In this document: positions 22,030 to 34,437 of the stretch, piece after piece
Layout of the letters: each line of letters starts with the position of its first letter
Numbering within the stretch: the first letter of the stretch is position 1
Source of the DNA: Parasponia andersonii
Lineage: Eukaryota > Streptophyta > Magnoliopsida > Rosales > Cannabaceae
Direction of reading: 5' to 3'
Assembly: GCA_002914805.1 (NCBI GenBank)
Contig: JXTB01000341.1
Location: 334,498 to 398,497 of the forward strand
Length of the DNA stretch: 64,000 nucleotides
Translations under genes and position numbers: made by a program
Notes under the pieces: generated by a model
Databases searched by the model: none
Told to the model about the DNA's origin: nothing
The model's input: the letters and a program-made list of their open reading frames with translations, nothing else

Positions 22030-24300
22030 ACATCCAAGCATGACAAAATTTTCACTTTTTCTATGCTCCTCTATTTTTTTTTTTCCCGTTCCTGTTCCGT
22101 TCAAAATTTTTTTCCAAAGAGAACTTACGTGGCTTGAAAGGGTTTGTGATTTTATATATTAATATAAGTTCAGGGAATGGGTCATGGAGGTATAGTTCCA
22201 AGAAGAGCCAATGAATAATTCCCTATTCAATCGTCAAAAGGCAGAGCAACAAGCCACGAAGGATGGATACACAATGGCATCATCCATCTTACTACTATGA
22301 TCCCATATAAGCTAGGGAAATCCTACCACTCCTATAAAGATATTCCTATAAATTCTGTAGCATAATTTATTATTGTTATTATGTTGATGTTCTTCCCGGT
22401 CCCAGATCAATAAGCAAAACAAAAGTTTGACTAGTGATGAAACAGGACAATGCAGTCACACAACAAACAGGAAGTAATTGACAAAAACAATGGCTTACAA
22501 ACAAAACAATATAACACTGAAAGCAAATTTAGATCTTCTACATTGGAAATATCTCTATTAGTCTAAAGACATTATGTTGAGTATGCTTCATAACCTTTTG
22601 TTTTCAAGAATATGAAACCTTTGTTTTTAAGAATATGAATAATGTGTCCTTTTTTCCACCTAAAAATAACGTAGACCGTGATATGAGTATGCTCCATAAC
22701 CTTTTGCTAATCATGCGAAGTAAACAACATAATCCATCAAGGATTTCATTTTTCCGGGACGTAGCCAACTGGTTTTGCTAGGATTAGATTATGACAGAAG
22801 CATGAGGAAACAAAAACTTAGATCAACTTTTAGCAACAGCAACATTAACCGCTGAATAATTTGTTATTGTACATCGAAGGCCTACTAATGACAATGCCTA
22901 TTGTTTTTTGGGTGAGTTCCAAGAATATAACTAAAATGAGTTAATTACGTTGTATTCATTATTAACATTAGCAACATATGTTCAGACCAAGAAACAGGGG
23001 AAAAGACAGAAGAAATAGAGGAAATTTAGAGGTTATCGATTAGGGTATTTAACCTATACCTTTAACCCTTTTAGGGGTCTCTAGAAGGACTACGTTTGTA
23101 ACAATCAATGAAAGAGTCGCTGTTTACATGCAGAAACATAAGAGACCAAACCAAGTGGTTTGGTAGTTTTGGAACATGATTTCACATTGAGACTGGCCAT
23201 GTGGCAACAGCAGGAACATGCCCAGAATAATTTGTAAAAATTTTACGGGGGGTTGTTTAGCAATTTTATGGTGATTAACTTGGCTGGATTGGCTGATTTT
23301 CAGCCAATACTAGGTGCAGAAACCATTAAAGGGGACAAGGGAAAGCTGGTTTTCGCCAACAAGAATCATTCTCGACTCCCCTTCAGCTTAGCCACTAAGC
23401 AAAGCAGCCTATAAATAGAGGCAAATCTATGCATACCAGATCATGACAACCAGACCTGAAATACCCATCAATTCTCAGCCATTCTCTCTCTTTTCTGTTA
23501 TTCTTGTTACTGCAGCTCCTAAAAATTGCTTCCCAGTTAATAGGATAGGATTAATCCTAAAACCCTTGCATGTCACTCTAAAGCATTTTCTTTGTCTAAA
23601 AACACCATTTCTACAACATATTCATACTAGAAACTAGACTTATCTACTATTGCATGCATGATCAACGCACTTCTACATGAGCAACAGTCAACCCTAAGCC
23701 TCATTACTCTTTAATGGACTGAAAGTCCTCCAAGCTAAGTCTTTCTACTCTACTTTTCCTATATACACCTCTTTATTATATTCTAGTAATGCATGCATTA
23801 TCACAATCACATAAACAGTAACACCTACTTATGATCCTAAGCTTATATTTTCACATAATCATACATGCATTTTGAGTATTTTATTTTTGAGAACTCTATA
23901 AGAGTTGAGCCATACAAAACGGCCAACCATTACGTTTTGGTAATTCTTGTAATCTTCAAATATGATAATAATAAATATCCTTTTTTCTCTATCTACTGTG
24001 TACATCTACTTCAGCACCTCTTATTATATCTATTCACATTTCAGTAGCTTTTAATATTTAGTCATTTACCAACTTCTGTATATAATTAACTGAAATACCT
24101 ACCTCTATATATATATGTTCTGCCCTAAAGTTTTATGCTCAATTATGTTATGTTGATGTAATCTATAAAATTCAGAGATCAAGAGTTACCACAAACACTC
24201 ATATAACTCTGTCTTAATTTTAGTACCCAAGTTTAGAATTTAGGGGAATATTTCTCGCCACATACAAGTTGAACTATCTTCTGCAAAAATCACCAAGTTT
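22030..24300. other. Intergenic spacer
   Basis: No recognised genes. Contains a pyrimidine-rich stretch at 22060, a short duplicated phrase 'cttttg.tttcaagaatatgaa' (22590 and 22610), and a TATA-like site at 23411. Confidence 0.5.
23411..23422 (+). promoter_or_regulatory. TATA-box-like site
   Basis: 'tataaatagagg' is a textbook plant TATA box, with an ATG 32 bp downstream (23443) in a 64-codon frame of no recognised family. It may drive a non-coding RNA or belong to an old retroelement LTR. Weak evidence. Confidence 0.25.
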
Positions 24301-24359
24301 TGCTGCATAAAAGAATTCCTAAACTTTGTGTCAGATAGAAATGTCTGTACCTTGAGAAG

Positions 24360-25355
24360 ATGTATAATCGTTGGTTCCATACTGCACAACACTCACAATA
24401 GGGAACTCACAAACTTCTTCACATATACAATGCAAACAAATTTCAAGGGGGGGAAAATGAATCAATACACGACTAAAACTCAAAATCCTAATAGATAATT
24501 TTGAGAATGAGACTATTGCGAAACCAAATCATCAAATCTCTCTACACAACTTGGATGCAGTTAACTTAAAATGTTTGTTTCCCCAGCAGCCAATATTCCT
24601 TTCAAGACACTCATTTGACTCAATATCTGGTTAAATAAAATTGGAAAAATATATTGAGAAAAAAAAAAAGAAAGAAACACATCAAAAATTGTCAAATAAA
24701 TTCAATCCACAAAATAGATACACTTAAAATTATCCAAAGTGGGTTTGCGTTCGGGATTTCACACAATTCTCCTTCTGTACAAATGTTAACTTGATTAAAA
24801 TAAGCAATTCTCCAAAATTAATGTATTGCATTTAATACACAATTAATCTAATAGCATTCCAAAGCATGATAAGCTAAAGTAATACCGGGCACAGGCTCAC
24901 AATCTGGATAAAATAGATAGAAAGCATTTCGTCATTTACTATTAGATAATCTCTTCCCTAAGCTGCCTGGTATTAGTTACTACCTAAAATACAACAAAAT
25001 AGATGAATGGATGAACAACAAAAGCACAAAATAGATAGATGAAAACCAAAACCTTATCTATGTGTCACAAAACTCTCAGCAAAAAATTCCCAGTCCTAGC
25101 TAAAAAATTTCAAAATGTTCTTCGTTAAATTATAAATCAAAATAAAAAAGAAAGAAAAAAGAAAAAGGAGGTGAAGAGAGAACCAAACAAAGTATGAAAA
25201 CCAAATACAGTTGGAAGAGGAGAATACAACAGCAGAAAAGAACGAAATACATTGGAAATGAACATTAATAAAATGAAAAAATTGATAAACAAAAATGGGA
25301 ATGAATGAAATGTAATATTTTTTAGACTTTCCTGAATGTTGCGTATATGCATACA

Positions 25356-25408
<53 letters not shown>

Positions 25409-25905
25409 AAGCCCTTAGAACTAAAATTTTGGACTACTCTCACTGTTGACTTCAAATTGAGTAACTTCAAGATTTCAATTCAATATTCCATCAGAATAAA
25501 TGGACTGTACGGTGCTTACTTGCTCCTCACTTGACTTTCCGAAGCCAACCTTATTTGTGAAGATTGATCATGATTCATTGACAGTAAGAAGCACAATATT
25601 TTCCCCAGTCAGCAACAGCCTCCCTATAAGAGATAGATACATGAAACTACACAAAAACAAAAATAAAATAACAGTTGATATTTCAGTTCAAAAGAGTGAC
25701 GTTATGATCAAAGAATTTGACAGATAAAATGTTTTAGATCCGGTTCATAATTTCCCTTGGTATACTCTATTTGTTGCCACATCTCGATCCCAGTGGAGAA
25801 TCCTAAGAAGACCAGCAGATACAATGCCGGTAGATGCATTGTAAGCAGATACAGCAAAAGAGTGGATGGATAAATGATGAACTCTAACGTAATATACCTC
25901 ACTTA
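24360..25905 (-). pseudogene. Possible exon relics of an unidentified host gene
   Basis: On the minus strand three separate pieces look coding. About 25893-25745 reads EVYYVRVHHLSIHSFAVSAY then NASTGIVSAGLLRILHWD and ends at a stop. About 25645-25500 reads SLIGRLLLTGENIVLLTVNES-stop then FTNKVGFGKSSEEQVSTVQS. About 24440-24363 reads ICEEVCEFPIVSVVQYGT then NDYTSSQ, ending in an AAG|GTACAG donor-like site. Order and strand agree, and residue use is protein-like rather than AT-random, but I recognise no family. They may be exons of a decayed gene or coincidence. Confidence 0.25.
25357..25409. repeat. (AT)n(GT)n microsatellite
   Basis: A run of AT dinucleotides followed by GT dinucleotides. It produces the Tyr-Ile repeats in the minus-strand ORF, which is not a gene. 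Confidence 0.95.
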
Positions 25906-26124
25906 AAACTATGCAGTACATTCCTCAAAAAAGTTTGAAACATTACATATAAGTTTCCGTTTACCATTTGATCATTGGAAAGAAGTGGTCTGCAGCATAT
26001 AGTTTCGAATGAAAAGGTTCAGTCAATTTGTGTTATGTATTTTGAGGGGACGACGTACTTGCAAGTACTGATCCGGCTACCGATAGTTATATGGTTACAC
26101 GTAGCTTGGCATTGAGAATATATC

Positions 26125-27835
26125 TGTTGGATTTAAAAACGATTTTCGCAGCGGAAGATTGGCTTAGGAACATTCAAAAATTTTCTCAAAATAATTAATT
26201 AGTACATAGTATTAATTAATAGTAAATGAGCTAATACCTCTTGTAGCCTATCAGTGGATTGTCTTTTCAACCACGATCTTCCAATCCAAGTCTCAATCAC
26301 AACTGGATGAATATGTGGGCATTGCGTACAATCTTTTAAACTCTACAGAGAATAGGAAGACTCTCTTCTTTTTTTTTTCTAGTTTATAGAGGCTCTATAG
26401 AAAATAATACGTAGTATATTCTGCTATGGTTTCACCTTATATATATATATATACTTATTAAACTATTTTAATAATATATTAATCAAATTAAAATATATAT
26501 ATATATATATATAAACGTTACTTAGGAAACTTGGAAACGTAAGTTTCCTTTTTTTTTTTAATAAACGTAATTATATATATATGATCTAATCAATTAATTA
26601 ATATATATTTATATAAACAAGCAAATAATTCAGAAAAGTGTTTCACTTTCAGTCAGTTTCTCAATTTCTGTTTATCTAATTATCTGATAATTAGATATTT
26701 TTAAATTCAAAATTTAAACAAATTAGGAAACTTATCTCTCCATAAATTTAAATTAATTAATAACAATTATTAATTATATATAGATAAACTATTATCTAGA
26801 CAAACTGTGCAATAACATAAATAATGTAATATCTAGTACAGTATTTGTAAGAATAAAATTGGGGACCTATGGACCTGTAATTCAAACTCCAATAAATTAT
26901 GACAATTAATTAAACTCTTTAATTAATTTATCTAATTTATTAATTCCAGTATTACTCCAATAAAAATCCGGAATTGCACTCTTGAAATTACAGAATTAAT
27001 TTACTCACAAAACAGCGAGCAGTCCATCGATTTAATCATTACATGTAGTTCAATCCTCCATAGACAATTCATAATTGGAGCTAGGTTATATTCCGTTTAC
27101 CTCTCCAATTACATCTTTATCCTTGTATACCATTGATTCTCTAATGAACAATTAATTTATAAATCTATTATAAATTGAGTACTCAAACTGTTCAAGTCCT
27201 GAATCAATACACAAGGGAATCATCTTTCTAGCTTCCTAATAGAAGGAATAGATTCCATATCTGTAAGTTATATTCCCAGCTACTCATCTCATCATGTTTC
27301 CTAGATACAAGTATTTCGATCTGTTTAAAAACAAACCTTTAATAAGTATATCAAAGAATATAATGTTATAAATAAGAGTCTATAACTACTCAGGCTTAAG
27401 ATTGATCTACATATGATCATCTAGTGACATTATTTGAACTCTCAACAGTTAACGGAATTTATGTAAGATTCAAATCATGTCTGGTCCAGTCCTATATAAT
27501 CAAATTATATAAAGTACATCCATTGTGATGTCAACACATCAATAGTCTAGATAAGACTATTACATTCTCAATGTTAATAGACCATACTAATAATATTTAA
27601 TTAAAGATCTCAAACTTTAATTAATTATTACGGACTATATTTAGTTTATTATCCATAAATTTAATCCTCATGTATATAACACTTATATGCTAAATTTATT
27701 ATCACATAAATAAATTAGGGATTTTCTGATATTTAATGACATATCAATTATGCATAAATTCAAATAGAAAAATGTCATTTTATTAATTCAGCAAATATCC
27801 AAAATATACATGCTTTTAGGGTATAAACTCTAATA
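26125..27835 (-). repeat. 3' LTR of the Copia element
   Basis: The element lies on the minus strand, so this left-hand copy is its 3' LTR (about 1.71 kb). The plus-strand edge TGTTGGATTTAAAAACGAT matches the other LTR at 33543 and gives a ...CCAACA end on the minus strand. The inner edge follows the polypurine-like AAGTAGGAGAT; its first bases read TATTAGAG where TG would be expected. It matches the 33543-34437 copy closely, apart from a deletion of about 70 bp near 26340. Confidence 0.8.
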
Positions 27836-27849
27836 ATCTCCTACTTGCG

Positions 27850-29560
27850 CTAAAGCAGATGAGACATGTCTCTCAATCCTAAACCCTCCAAGTGACTCTC
27901 AAAAGTCTTCGCTGGAAGCATTTTTGTAAAATGATTAGCAATGTTTTTTTCGGATGCTATCTTCATAACGACCACGTTTCCTCGATGTATTATCTCTCTA
28001 ATCAGATGATACTTCCTCTCTATATGCTTTTCTCTCTTGTGACTTCTTGGTTCTTTTAAATTCGCCACCGCTCCACTATTGTCGCAGTATAAAGTCAGTG
28101 GCTTATCCATATTTGGAACAACTTCCAAATCAGTAAAGAACTTTCTGAGCCAAACTGCTTCTTTAGCTGCTTCACAAGCTGCTATGTATTCTGCTTCCAT
28201 AGTAGAATCTGTAGTACTAGATTGTTTACACTTCTCCAGACAACGACTCCACCACCAAGAGTGAACACTGACATAGACGTCGACTTTCGAGTATCTTTGT
28301 CTGATTGAAAATCAGAATCAGTGTAACCAGTAGTAATCAAGTCCTGACTTGAATAAATCATCATATAATTTCTCGTTCTTCTAAGATACTTGAGAATATG
28401 CTTTACTACTATCCAGTGATCTAATCTTGGATTTGATTGAAAACGACTGACTATCCCTATGTCAGGCTTAGTACACAACATGGCGTACATAAGGCTGCCA
28501 ACTACAGATGCATAAAGAACTCGTCTCATATCCTCTCCTCTTAAGATGTCTTGGGATATTGCTCTTTGGAAAGGATAACTCCATGTCGAGAAGGTAACTG
28601 TCCTTTCTTGGAATTTTGCATCGAAAAACGAATGAGCACCTTATCAATATAAGATGCTTGAAACAGTGCTAAAAGTTTATTCTTGCGATCTCGAATAATC
28701 TGGATCCCAAATACATAACTTACTTCTCCCAAATCTTTCATTTAGAATTGCTCAGCTAGCCACTACTTTACATTAGATAATATTTCCACATCATTCCCAA
28801 TGAGCAAAATATCATCTATATAAAGAACTAGGAAGATCACTTTCTTGTCTTTGATGTACTTGTATACACAAGGTTCATCAACATTTTGATCGAAACTATA
28901 AGATTTAATCGTCTCATCAAATCTTAGATTACATGATCTCGAAGCTTACTTAAGTCCATAAATGGACCTAAGTAGCTTGCAAACTTTCTGCTCTTGGCCT
29001 TTAGCTACAAAATCTTCTGGTTGCACCATATGGATGCTTTTTTCAAGATAGCCATTTAAAAAAGCTATCTTGACATCTATTTTTCATATTTCATAGTCTA
29101 AACATACGGCAATGGATAAGAGGATACGTATAGATTTAAGCATGGCTATTGGGAAGAAAGTCTCTTCATAATCAACTCCCTATTTTTGGGTATAACCCTT
29201 TGCCACTAACCTTGCCATGAATGTTTCAATTTTTCCATCTGCACTTCTTTTTCTTTTATAGATCCATTTACATCTAATGGGTCTGACATCTTCAGGTAGA
29301 TCTACAAGATCCCAGACAGAATTGGAATACATGGATTACATTTCTTGGTTCATAGCCTCTTGCCATTTTTCTTTATCAGAATCTTCCATTGCATGCTTGT
29401 CTGTTAATGGGTCATCTTGGCTACTATCAGAAACAACAACATGTACTTCTCCAACTTCCCTGTAGTGAGCAGGTGGTCTAATAACCCTTCCACTACATCG
29501 AGTTGCTAAGGTAATTTGATATGGAATAATGGTCTCATAATTTTGTCATTCAACAACTGT
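27850..29560 (-). pseudogene. Copia reverse transcriptase and RNase H, decayed
   Basis: RNase H is best preserved: MEAEYIAACEAAKEAVWLRK, LYCDNSGAVANLKEP, HIERKYHLIREII..., ending at 27850. Upstream are SLMYAMLCTKPDI and LKYLRRTRNYMM (28529-28380) and MKDLGEVSYVFGIQIIRD (28741), all Copia RT connection motifs. The RT active site reads YIDD near 28815-28830 (LVLYIDDILLIGND) instead of YVDD. Frameshifts and stops separate the parts. Converts RNA to cDNA in living relatives. Confidence 0.8.
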
Positions 29561-29599
29561 TGTTAGTTGTGATCTGATTTTATCAGAAAGTAATTCCTC

Positions 29600-30690
29600 T
29601 AGTATAACTTTACTTCGAGGTTTGAAGTCTTTCATATAGTCATTTTTTAGAAAAGTGGTATTTGTCGATACAAATACCTTTTCTCTTGAGGACTATAAAG
29701 TAAACCTCTTCTCGTGCCTTTTGGATAACCTACAAATAAAAAAATCTCTATACGTGGTTCTAGCTTCCCGGTTTTTCCTTTCAGTATATGTGCTGGGCAC
29801 CCCCATATGCGAATATGACGTAAACTAGGTTTACGCCCATTCCATAACTCTAAAGGTGTCTCTTGGATAGACTTGGAAGATACTACATTCAAAATGTAAA
29901 TAACGGTTATAATGCATAACCCCAGAATAAGAGTAGTAAGGAAGAGTAGCTCATCATTGATCTAACCATATCAAGCAATGTTCGGTTTCTCCTTTCTGCA
30001 ACACCATTCTATTGTGGTGTTCCAGGTGCTGTGAGTTGGGATAGAATATCATTCTCCAGCAAGTGATCCTTGAATTCATTATTAAGGTATTCATCTCTTC
30101 GATCTGATCGAAGAGTTTTTAATGACTTACCTAATTGTATTTCAGCTTCTGCTGTGAATTCTTTGAACTTTTCAAAGGTTTTAGATTTTCTTTACAGTAG
30201 GTACATGTATACATATCATGAATAATCGTCAATAAATGTGACAAAATATTCATAATCACCTCTTGCTTGTACATTTAATGGACCACATACATCGCTATGC
30301 ACAAGCTTAAGCAGTTCTTTGGCCCTTTTGCCCTTTGCTGAGAAAGGTCTCTTAGTCATTTTTCCTTCCAGATAAGATTCACAAACTGGTAGAGTGCCAA
30401 CTTTTAGCTCTCTTAAAGGACCATCTTTTACAAGTCTGTTTATCCTATCTAGATTGATATGCCCTAACCTAAGGTGCCAAAGATATGTATAGTCATCTTG
30501 AGAAACTTTTTGCTTTTTAAATTTGGGATATTCTACTTTAAACATTTCGGTATTAAGCAGTGATTGTTCGTCCGGACTTAACATGTAAAGTCCATTCTCC
30601 ATTTTTGTAGAACAAATATTTAAACCATTTCTAGAAATAATAATCTCATTATTAAGAAAAGAAACACCAAACATTTATTCAAATAGTCTT
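29600..30690 (-). pseudogene. Copia GAG-pre-integrase and integrase, decayed
   Basis: 30674-30216 reads YLWHLRLGHINLDRINRLVK (H...H zinc-binding part of GAG-pre-integrase) and LLKLVHSDVCGPLNVQARGD (start of the integrase core, first Asp), FVTFIDDYS. 29892-29647 reads QETPLELWNGRKPSLRHIRIWGCPAHI and LFVGYPKGTRRG, the integrase C-terminal signature. The second zinc Cys pair is damaged (VCESYLEGK, normally CESCLEGK). Confidence 0.8.
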
Positions 30691-30699
30691 GAAATGGAA

Positions 30700-30945
30700 A
30701 TCAAATTCCTAAGAAAACTAGGAAAAAAGTAAACATTGTTCAATAACAAAAATTTATTTCTCAAAATGAAGACGGATGACTCCTACTGCTTTTGTCGAAA
30801 CTTTGGCTCCATTGCCTACTCTCATCGTGAATTCCCTGTCGGCAAGCTCCTTTGAAGAACTAAGCATCTGAAAAGAAGAACAAACATGATTAGTGGCTCC
30901 TGAATCAACTATCCAGGGAGATATATAAAATAAATCTTCTTCCAC
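30700..30945 (-). pseudogene. Copia aspartic protease fragment
   Basis: WIVDSGATNHVCSS carries the DSGA active-site motif of Copia proteases; VGNGAKVSTKAVGVI follows. The frame from the gag ends at 30955, ten bases upstream, so gag and protease are separated by a stop. Confidence 0.75.
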
Positions 30946-30954
30946 TAAACAAGC

Positions 30955-31725
30955 TTATAAAACAAGTAAATCATATTTACTTTTCTTCTTCTCTTTCAAT
31001 TCGGAGAGATACTTATTACAGTTTCTCTTCCAATGCCCATCAACTCTGCAGTGAAAATATTTTCCCTTAGGCTTTTTGTCCTTGGAGTTGTTCTTCTTGG
31101 TGCTTGTATTGCCCTTCTTGCTTTTTTTAGGCTTAGATCCAGAGGCACCCTTACTCTTCCTCTTCTTGTTTTTGTTAGAGGTAGAGGGATTTTCTTCCGC
31201 AACATTTGCTTCAACAACAGTTACTGAGCCATCTTTACCTTTATCTTTCGATATCGATTCAAAGGTTTGCAGTTCATTGAGTAGTTGAGTCATCATATAA
31301 TTCAACTTGTTTATAAGATAGTTGCTCTTGAACTGAAGAAAATCAGATGAGAGTGATTCTAGAATCATACTCACTTGGATGCGGTCATCGGTCATAGCCC
31401 CGTGAACTTCAGCCTCTCCAAAGTAATTGATTATATTCAAAATATGATCTCTCACTGGAGTTCCTCTCTTCATCGTTGCATTCATAGCCTTTTGAATGGT
31501 ATCATGACGAGATTGATCAGATTGTTGCTCAAACATGGCCTGGAGAGACTCCATTATCTCATAAGCAGTCTCCATCTTTTCGTGCTTAGCTCTAAGCACA
31601 TTGGTCATGCATGCTATCATGTAGCAGTGAGCCTTATTATTGGCATGAGTCCACTTTTCATAGCTTTCTCGTGTAGCACGAGTAGCATTAGCGGCGGGTT
31701 GTGGAGGACATTCCTCCGTAAGCAC
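30955..31725 (-). pseudogene. Copia gag (UBN2-type)
   Basis: 256 codons open. The N-terminal half has the UBN2 pattern (ESYEKWTHANNKAHCYMIAC, YEIMESLQAMFEQQ, GTPVRDHILNIINYFGEAE). A Lys-rich linker leads to the zinc knuckle KYFHCRVDGHWKRNC, in which the first Cys of CCHC is Tyr, so metal binding is probably lost. It would form the particle core. The true start lies further upstream in a broken frame (about 31860 and on). Confidence 0.85.
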
Positions 31726-31859
31726 AAATTTGTAGTCTTCACTTACACGATGTTCATATTACTTTTTCACTTGATAAAATTATCTCCAGTTAATTTTTCA
31801 TTTGCTAGTAAAGCGATAATGAGATTCGAGGTTGACCTGTTTACTGAAATTAAATAATA

Positions 31860-33542
31860 AAATAGCATTCAACATATTTGAAAATAAATATCACAAAGAA
31901 TTCAGAATAGTAAACGTGATGCATGATGCAGGCAAGTAAACACATATACTTATTTACTAATTCCACGGTAATTCAATTTTCTCTAATTAGGTGTCGTCGT
32001 AGGATAAGTCATATAATTATTAATTGAATTGAGACATTCTCAATTAATAAATAAAACATCAAAATATCTCATATTTTCTTTTATTTATTAACTACCGTTT
32101 TATGGTCAAGACACTATTAACAATTTAATTGCATCCTCATGAGTGTGACCCATTATTTCAGATTTTAGCAACTTAACTCAAAATTGGCGTCGTAGGGTAG
32201 GTCAATTTTGAAATACATTCTAAAATTCTATCTGTTGGAAATTAATCCTTGTTATTAATTTAAATGGACACCCTCCGTAGGAAGGACGGAATCTAAGCAT
32301 CTCTAGGCGCCAATATCACAGTACTTAATTAATAATGGCGACCGTGGGATATATTGTCATATACCTCTCTCCCACTCATTTTTTAAAAATCTTATGTGTT
32401 TTACTAATAAACATCTAATATTTTATTTAACCTAGTTGTTATATCCAATATAATTTTCTAGGTTAAACTATTAGTCTAATCTTATTGGTCCTAAATAAAT
32501 TACTAGATTTTCTAAAAATCTAAATTTATTATTATAAGAATAATTTGGCTAATTTAATTAATCTAATTAATAAGAATAGTCTAAATTAAATAAGGGTGAT
32601 ATTACCAAAATTTAACTATTAAACTTAAATCACATTATTCAATTTTTTTATTCATATTTAATTATTTAATCTAATTAAATTAGTCATATTCTAACTAAAC
32701 TATTTTAGCATGAATATAATATGTATGCATGACATTCATAAATGAGAGTGGGTATAATAAATGGCATGTTATTATGCATGATCATGTTATACATATCACA
32801 TATAATATAACAATAAAATAAAATAAAATAATATTTGGCCGGGTCCCTTAGGAAATTACAACCCAATAAAATAATAAAATTACAAAGGGTTAAAGGTACG
32901 CATACCTGAAAGCTATCCGCTAGTTTTCTTGGGCCTCTTCTCTTCTTTTGGTATTTTTACAAATCATATTAGTAAAAAGTGATATTCTTGTAAATAGTTT
33001 TACAAAACTAGCCAACCCCATATGATTATCAAATAATCATTGGGACTTGGGCCTAGGCTGGGCCCAATTTTTTTTTTTTTTTAAAAATGTTAACTGCATA
33101 TATATATTATATTATATATTAAAAAAAACGTTTCCTTTTAATATGCAAACCGTAACATATATATTAATTTATATATATATATAACATACATATATAATAT
33201 ATATTATATTTAAAATTTTTTTTGTGTCAGTTCTTTGGGGCATCGGGTCGGCTTCAAATAGAAACATCTGCATCGTCTTTTTTGTACATTACAAGGAAAA
33301 AAAAAATACAATAAATCCTATACCCCAAAATTAGATTTTACATATTTTGATCTAATCAAAATAAATTTCTAAAAAATTTAAAACCTAAGGAACAATATAA
33401 TTAACGACCAAATATCAACCATACATCCATCATATGATAACTCATCCATTCATCATCAAATACATATAAGAAATAATGCAATACCCACTCATGCATACAG
33501 ATAATTAACACTATATACTCATATAACCACTCTAGTACCAAT
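31860..33542 (-). other. Copia untranslated leader
   Basis: AT-rich non-coding stretch between the primer-binding site and gag, with a T17 run at 33070 and (AT)n near 33100-33200. Confidence 0.6.
33522..33542 (-). promoter_or_regulatory. Copia primer-binding site
   Basis: Directly inside the 5' LTR on the minus strand: TGGTACTAGAGTGG, two bases after the LTR end. It is close to TGGTATCAGAGC, the initiator-Met tRNA complement used by most plant Copia elements. Confidence 0.7.
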
Positions 33543-34437
33543 TGTTGGATTTAAAAACGATATTCGCAGTGGAAGATTGGCCAATGAACATTCAAAAATT
33601 TTCTCAAAATAATTGACTATATCAGTGCATAGTATTAATTCATAGCAAATAGGAATATAAAATAAGAATAGATCTAATACCTCTTATAGCCTATCAACGG
33701 ATCCTAGTTTTTCTGTCTTTTCAACCACGATCTTCCAATCCAAGTCTCAAGCACAACTGGATGAACGTGTGGGCGTTACGTATAATCTCTTAAACTCATA
33801 CTTTAGGCCCTTACAATTTTATCAACACATGAGATTGCAAGAGTTTGTTCTACAGAGAATAGGAAGACTCTCTTCTTTTTTCTCTCTAGTTTATGGAGGT
33901 TCTATAGAAAATAATACATAGTGAATTCTGCTAGGATTTCACCTTATATATACATATATATATATACTTATTAAACTATTTTAATAATATATTAATCAAA
34001 TTAATATATATATATATATATATATAAACGTTACTTAGGAAACTTGGAAACGTAAGTTTCCTTTTTTTTTAATAAACGTAATTATATATACATAATCTAA
34101 TCAATTAATTAATATATATATTTATATAAACAAGCAAATAATTCAGAAAAGTGTTTCACTTTCAGTCAGTTTCTCAATTTCTGTTTATCTAATTATCTGA
34201 TAATTAGATATTTTTAAATTCAAAATTTAAACAAATTAGGAAACTTATCTCTCCATAAATTTAAATTAATTAATAACAATTATTAATTACATATAGATAA
34301 ACTATTTATCTAGACAAAGTTTGCAGTAACAGAAATAATGTAATATCTAATACAGTGTTTGTAAGAGGTGGAATTGGGGACCTATGGACCTATAATTCAA
34401 ACTCCAATAAATTATGATAATTAATTAAATTCTTTAA
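33543..34437 (-). repeat. 5' LTR of the Copia element, truncated
   Basis: Matches 26125 onward with few differences (for example AACGATATTCGCAGTGG against AACGATTTTCGCAGCGG), and contains the same ACGTTACTTAGGAAACTTGGAAACG and TTATCTGATAATTAGATA blocks. The match stops at 'aattaaattcttta' (34437), where unrelated GC-richer sequence begins. Confidence 0.8.

Larger units (their letters stand above)
26125..34437 (-). mobile_element. Ty1/copia retrotransposon, decayed, 5' LTR truncated
   Basis: Order on the minus strand: truncated 5' LTR (34437-33543), primer site, leader of about 1.8 kb, gag (31725-30955), protease (30945-), GAG-pre-integrase, integrase, RT, RNase H (ending 27850), 3' LTR. The domain order PR-INT-RT-RH defines Copia. 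Many stops and frameshifts break pol. The outer about 840 bp of the 5' LTR, including its promoter start, is gone, so no target duplication can be checked. Confidence 0.85.

Noticed and set aside
25096-25470. 124-codon minus-strand ORF
   Set aside because: Composition is Phe/Ile/Tyr-rich, with a Tyr-Ile repeat from the (AT)n microsatellite; it is a low-complexity artefact.
31033-31857. Plus-strand ORFs opposite the Copia gag
   Set aside because: Antisense shadows of gag without recognisable domains.
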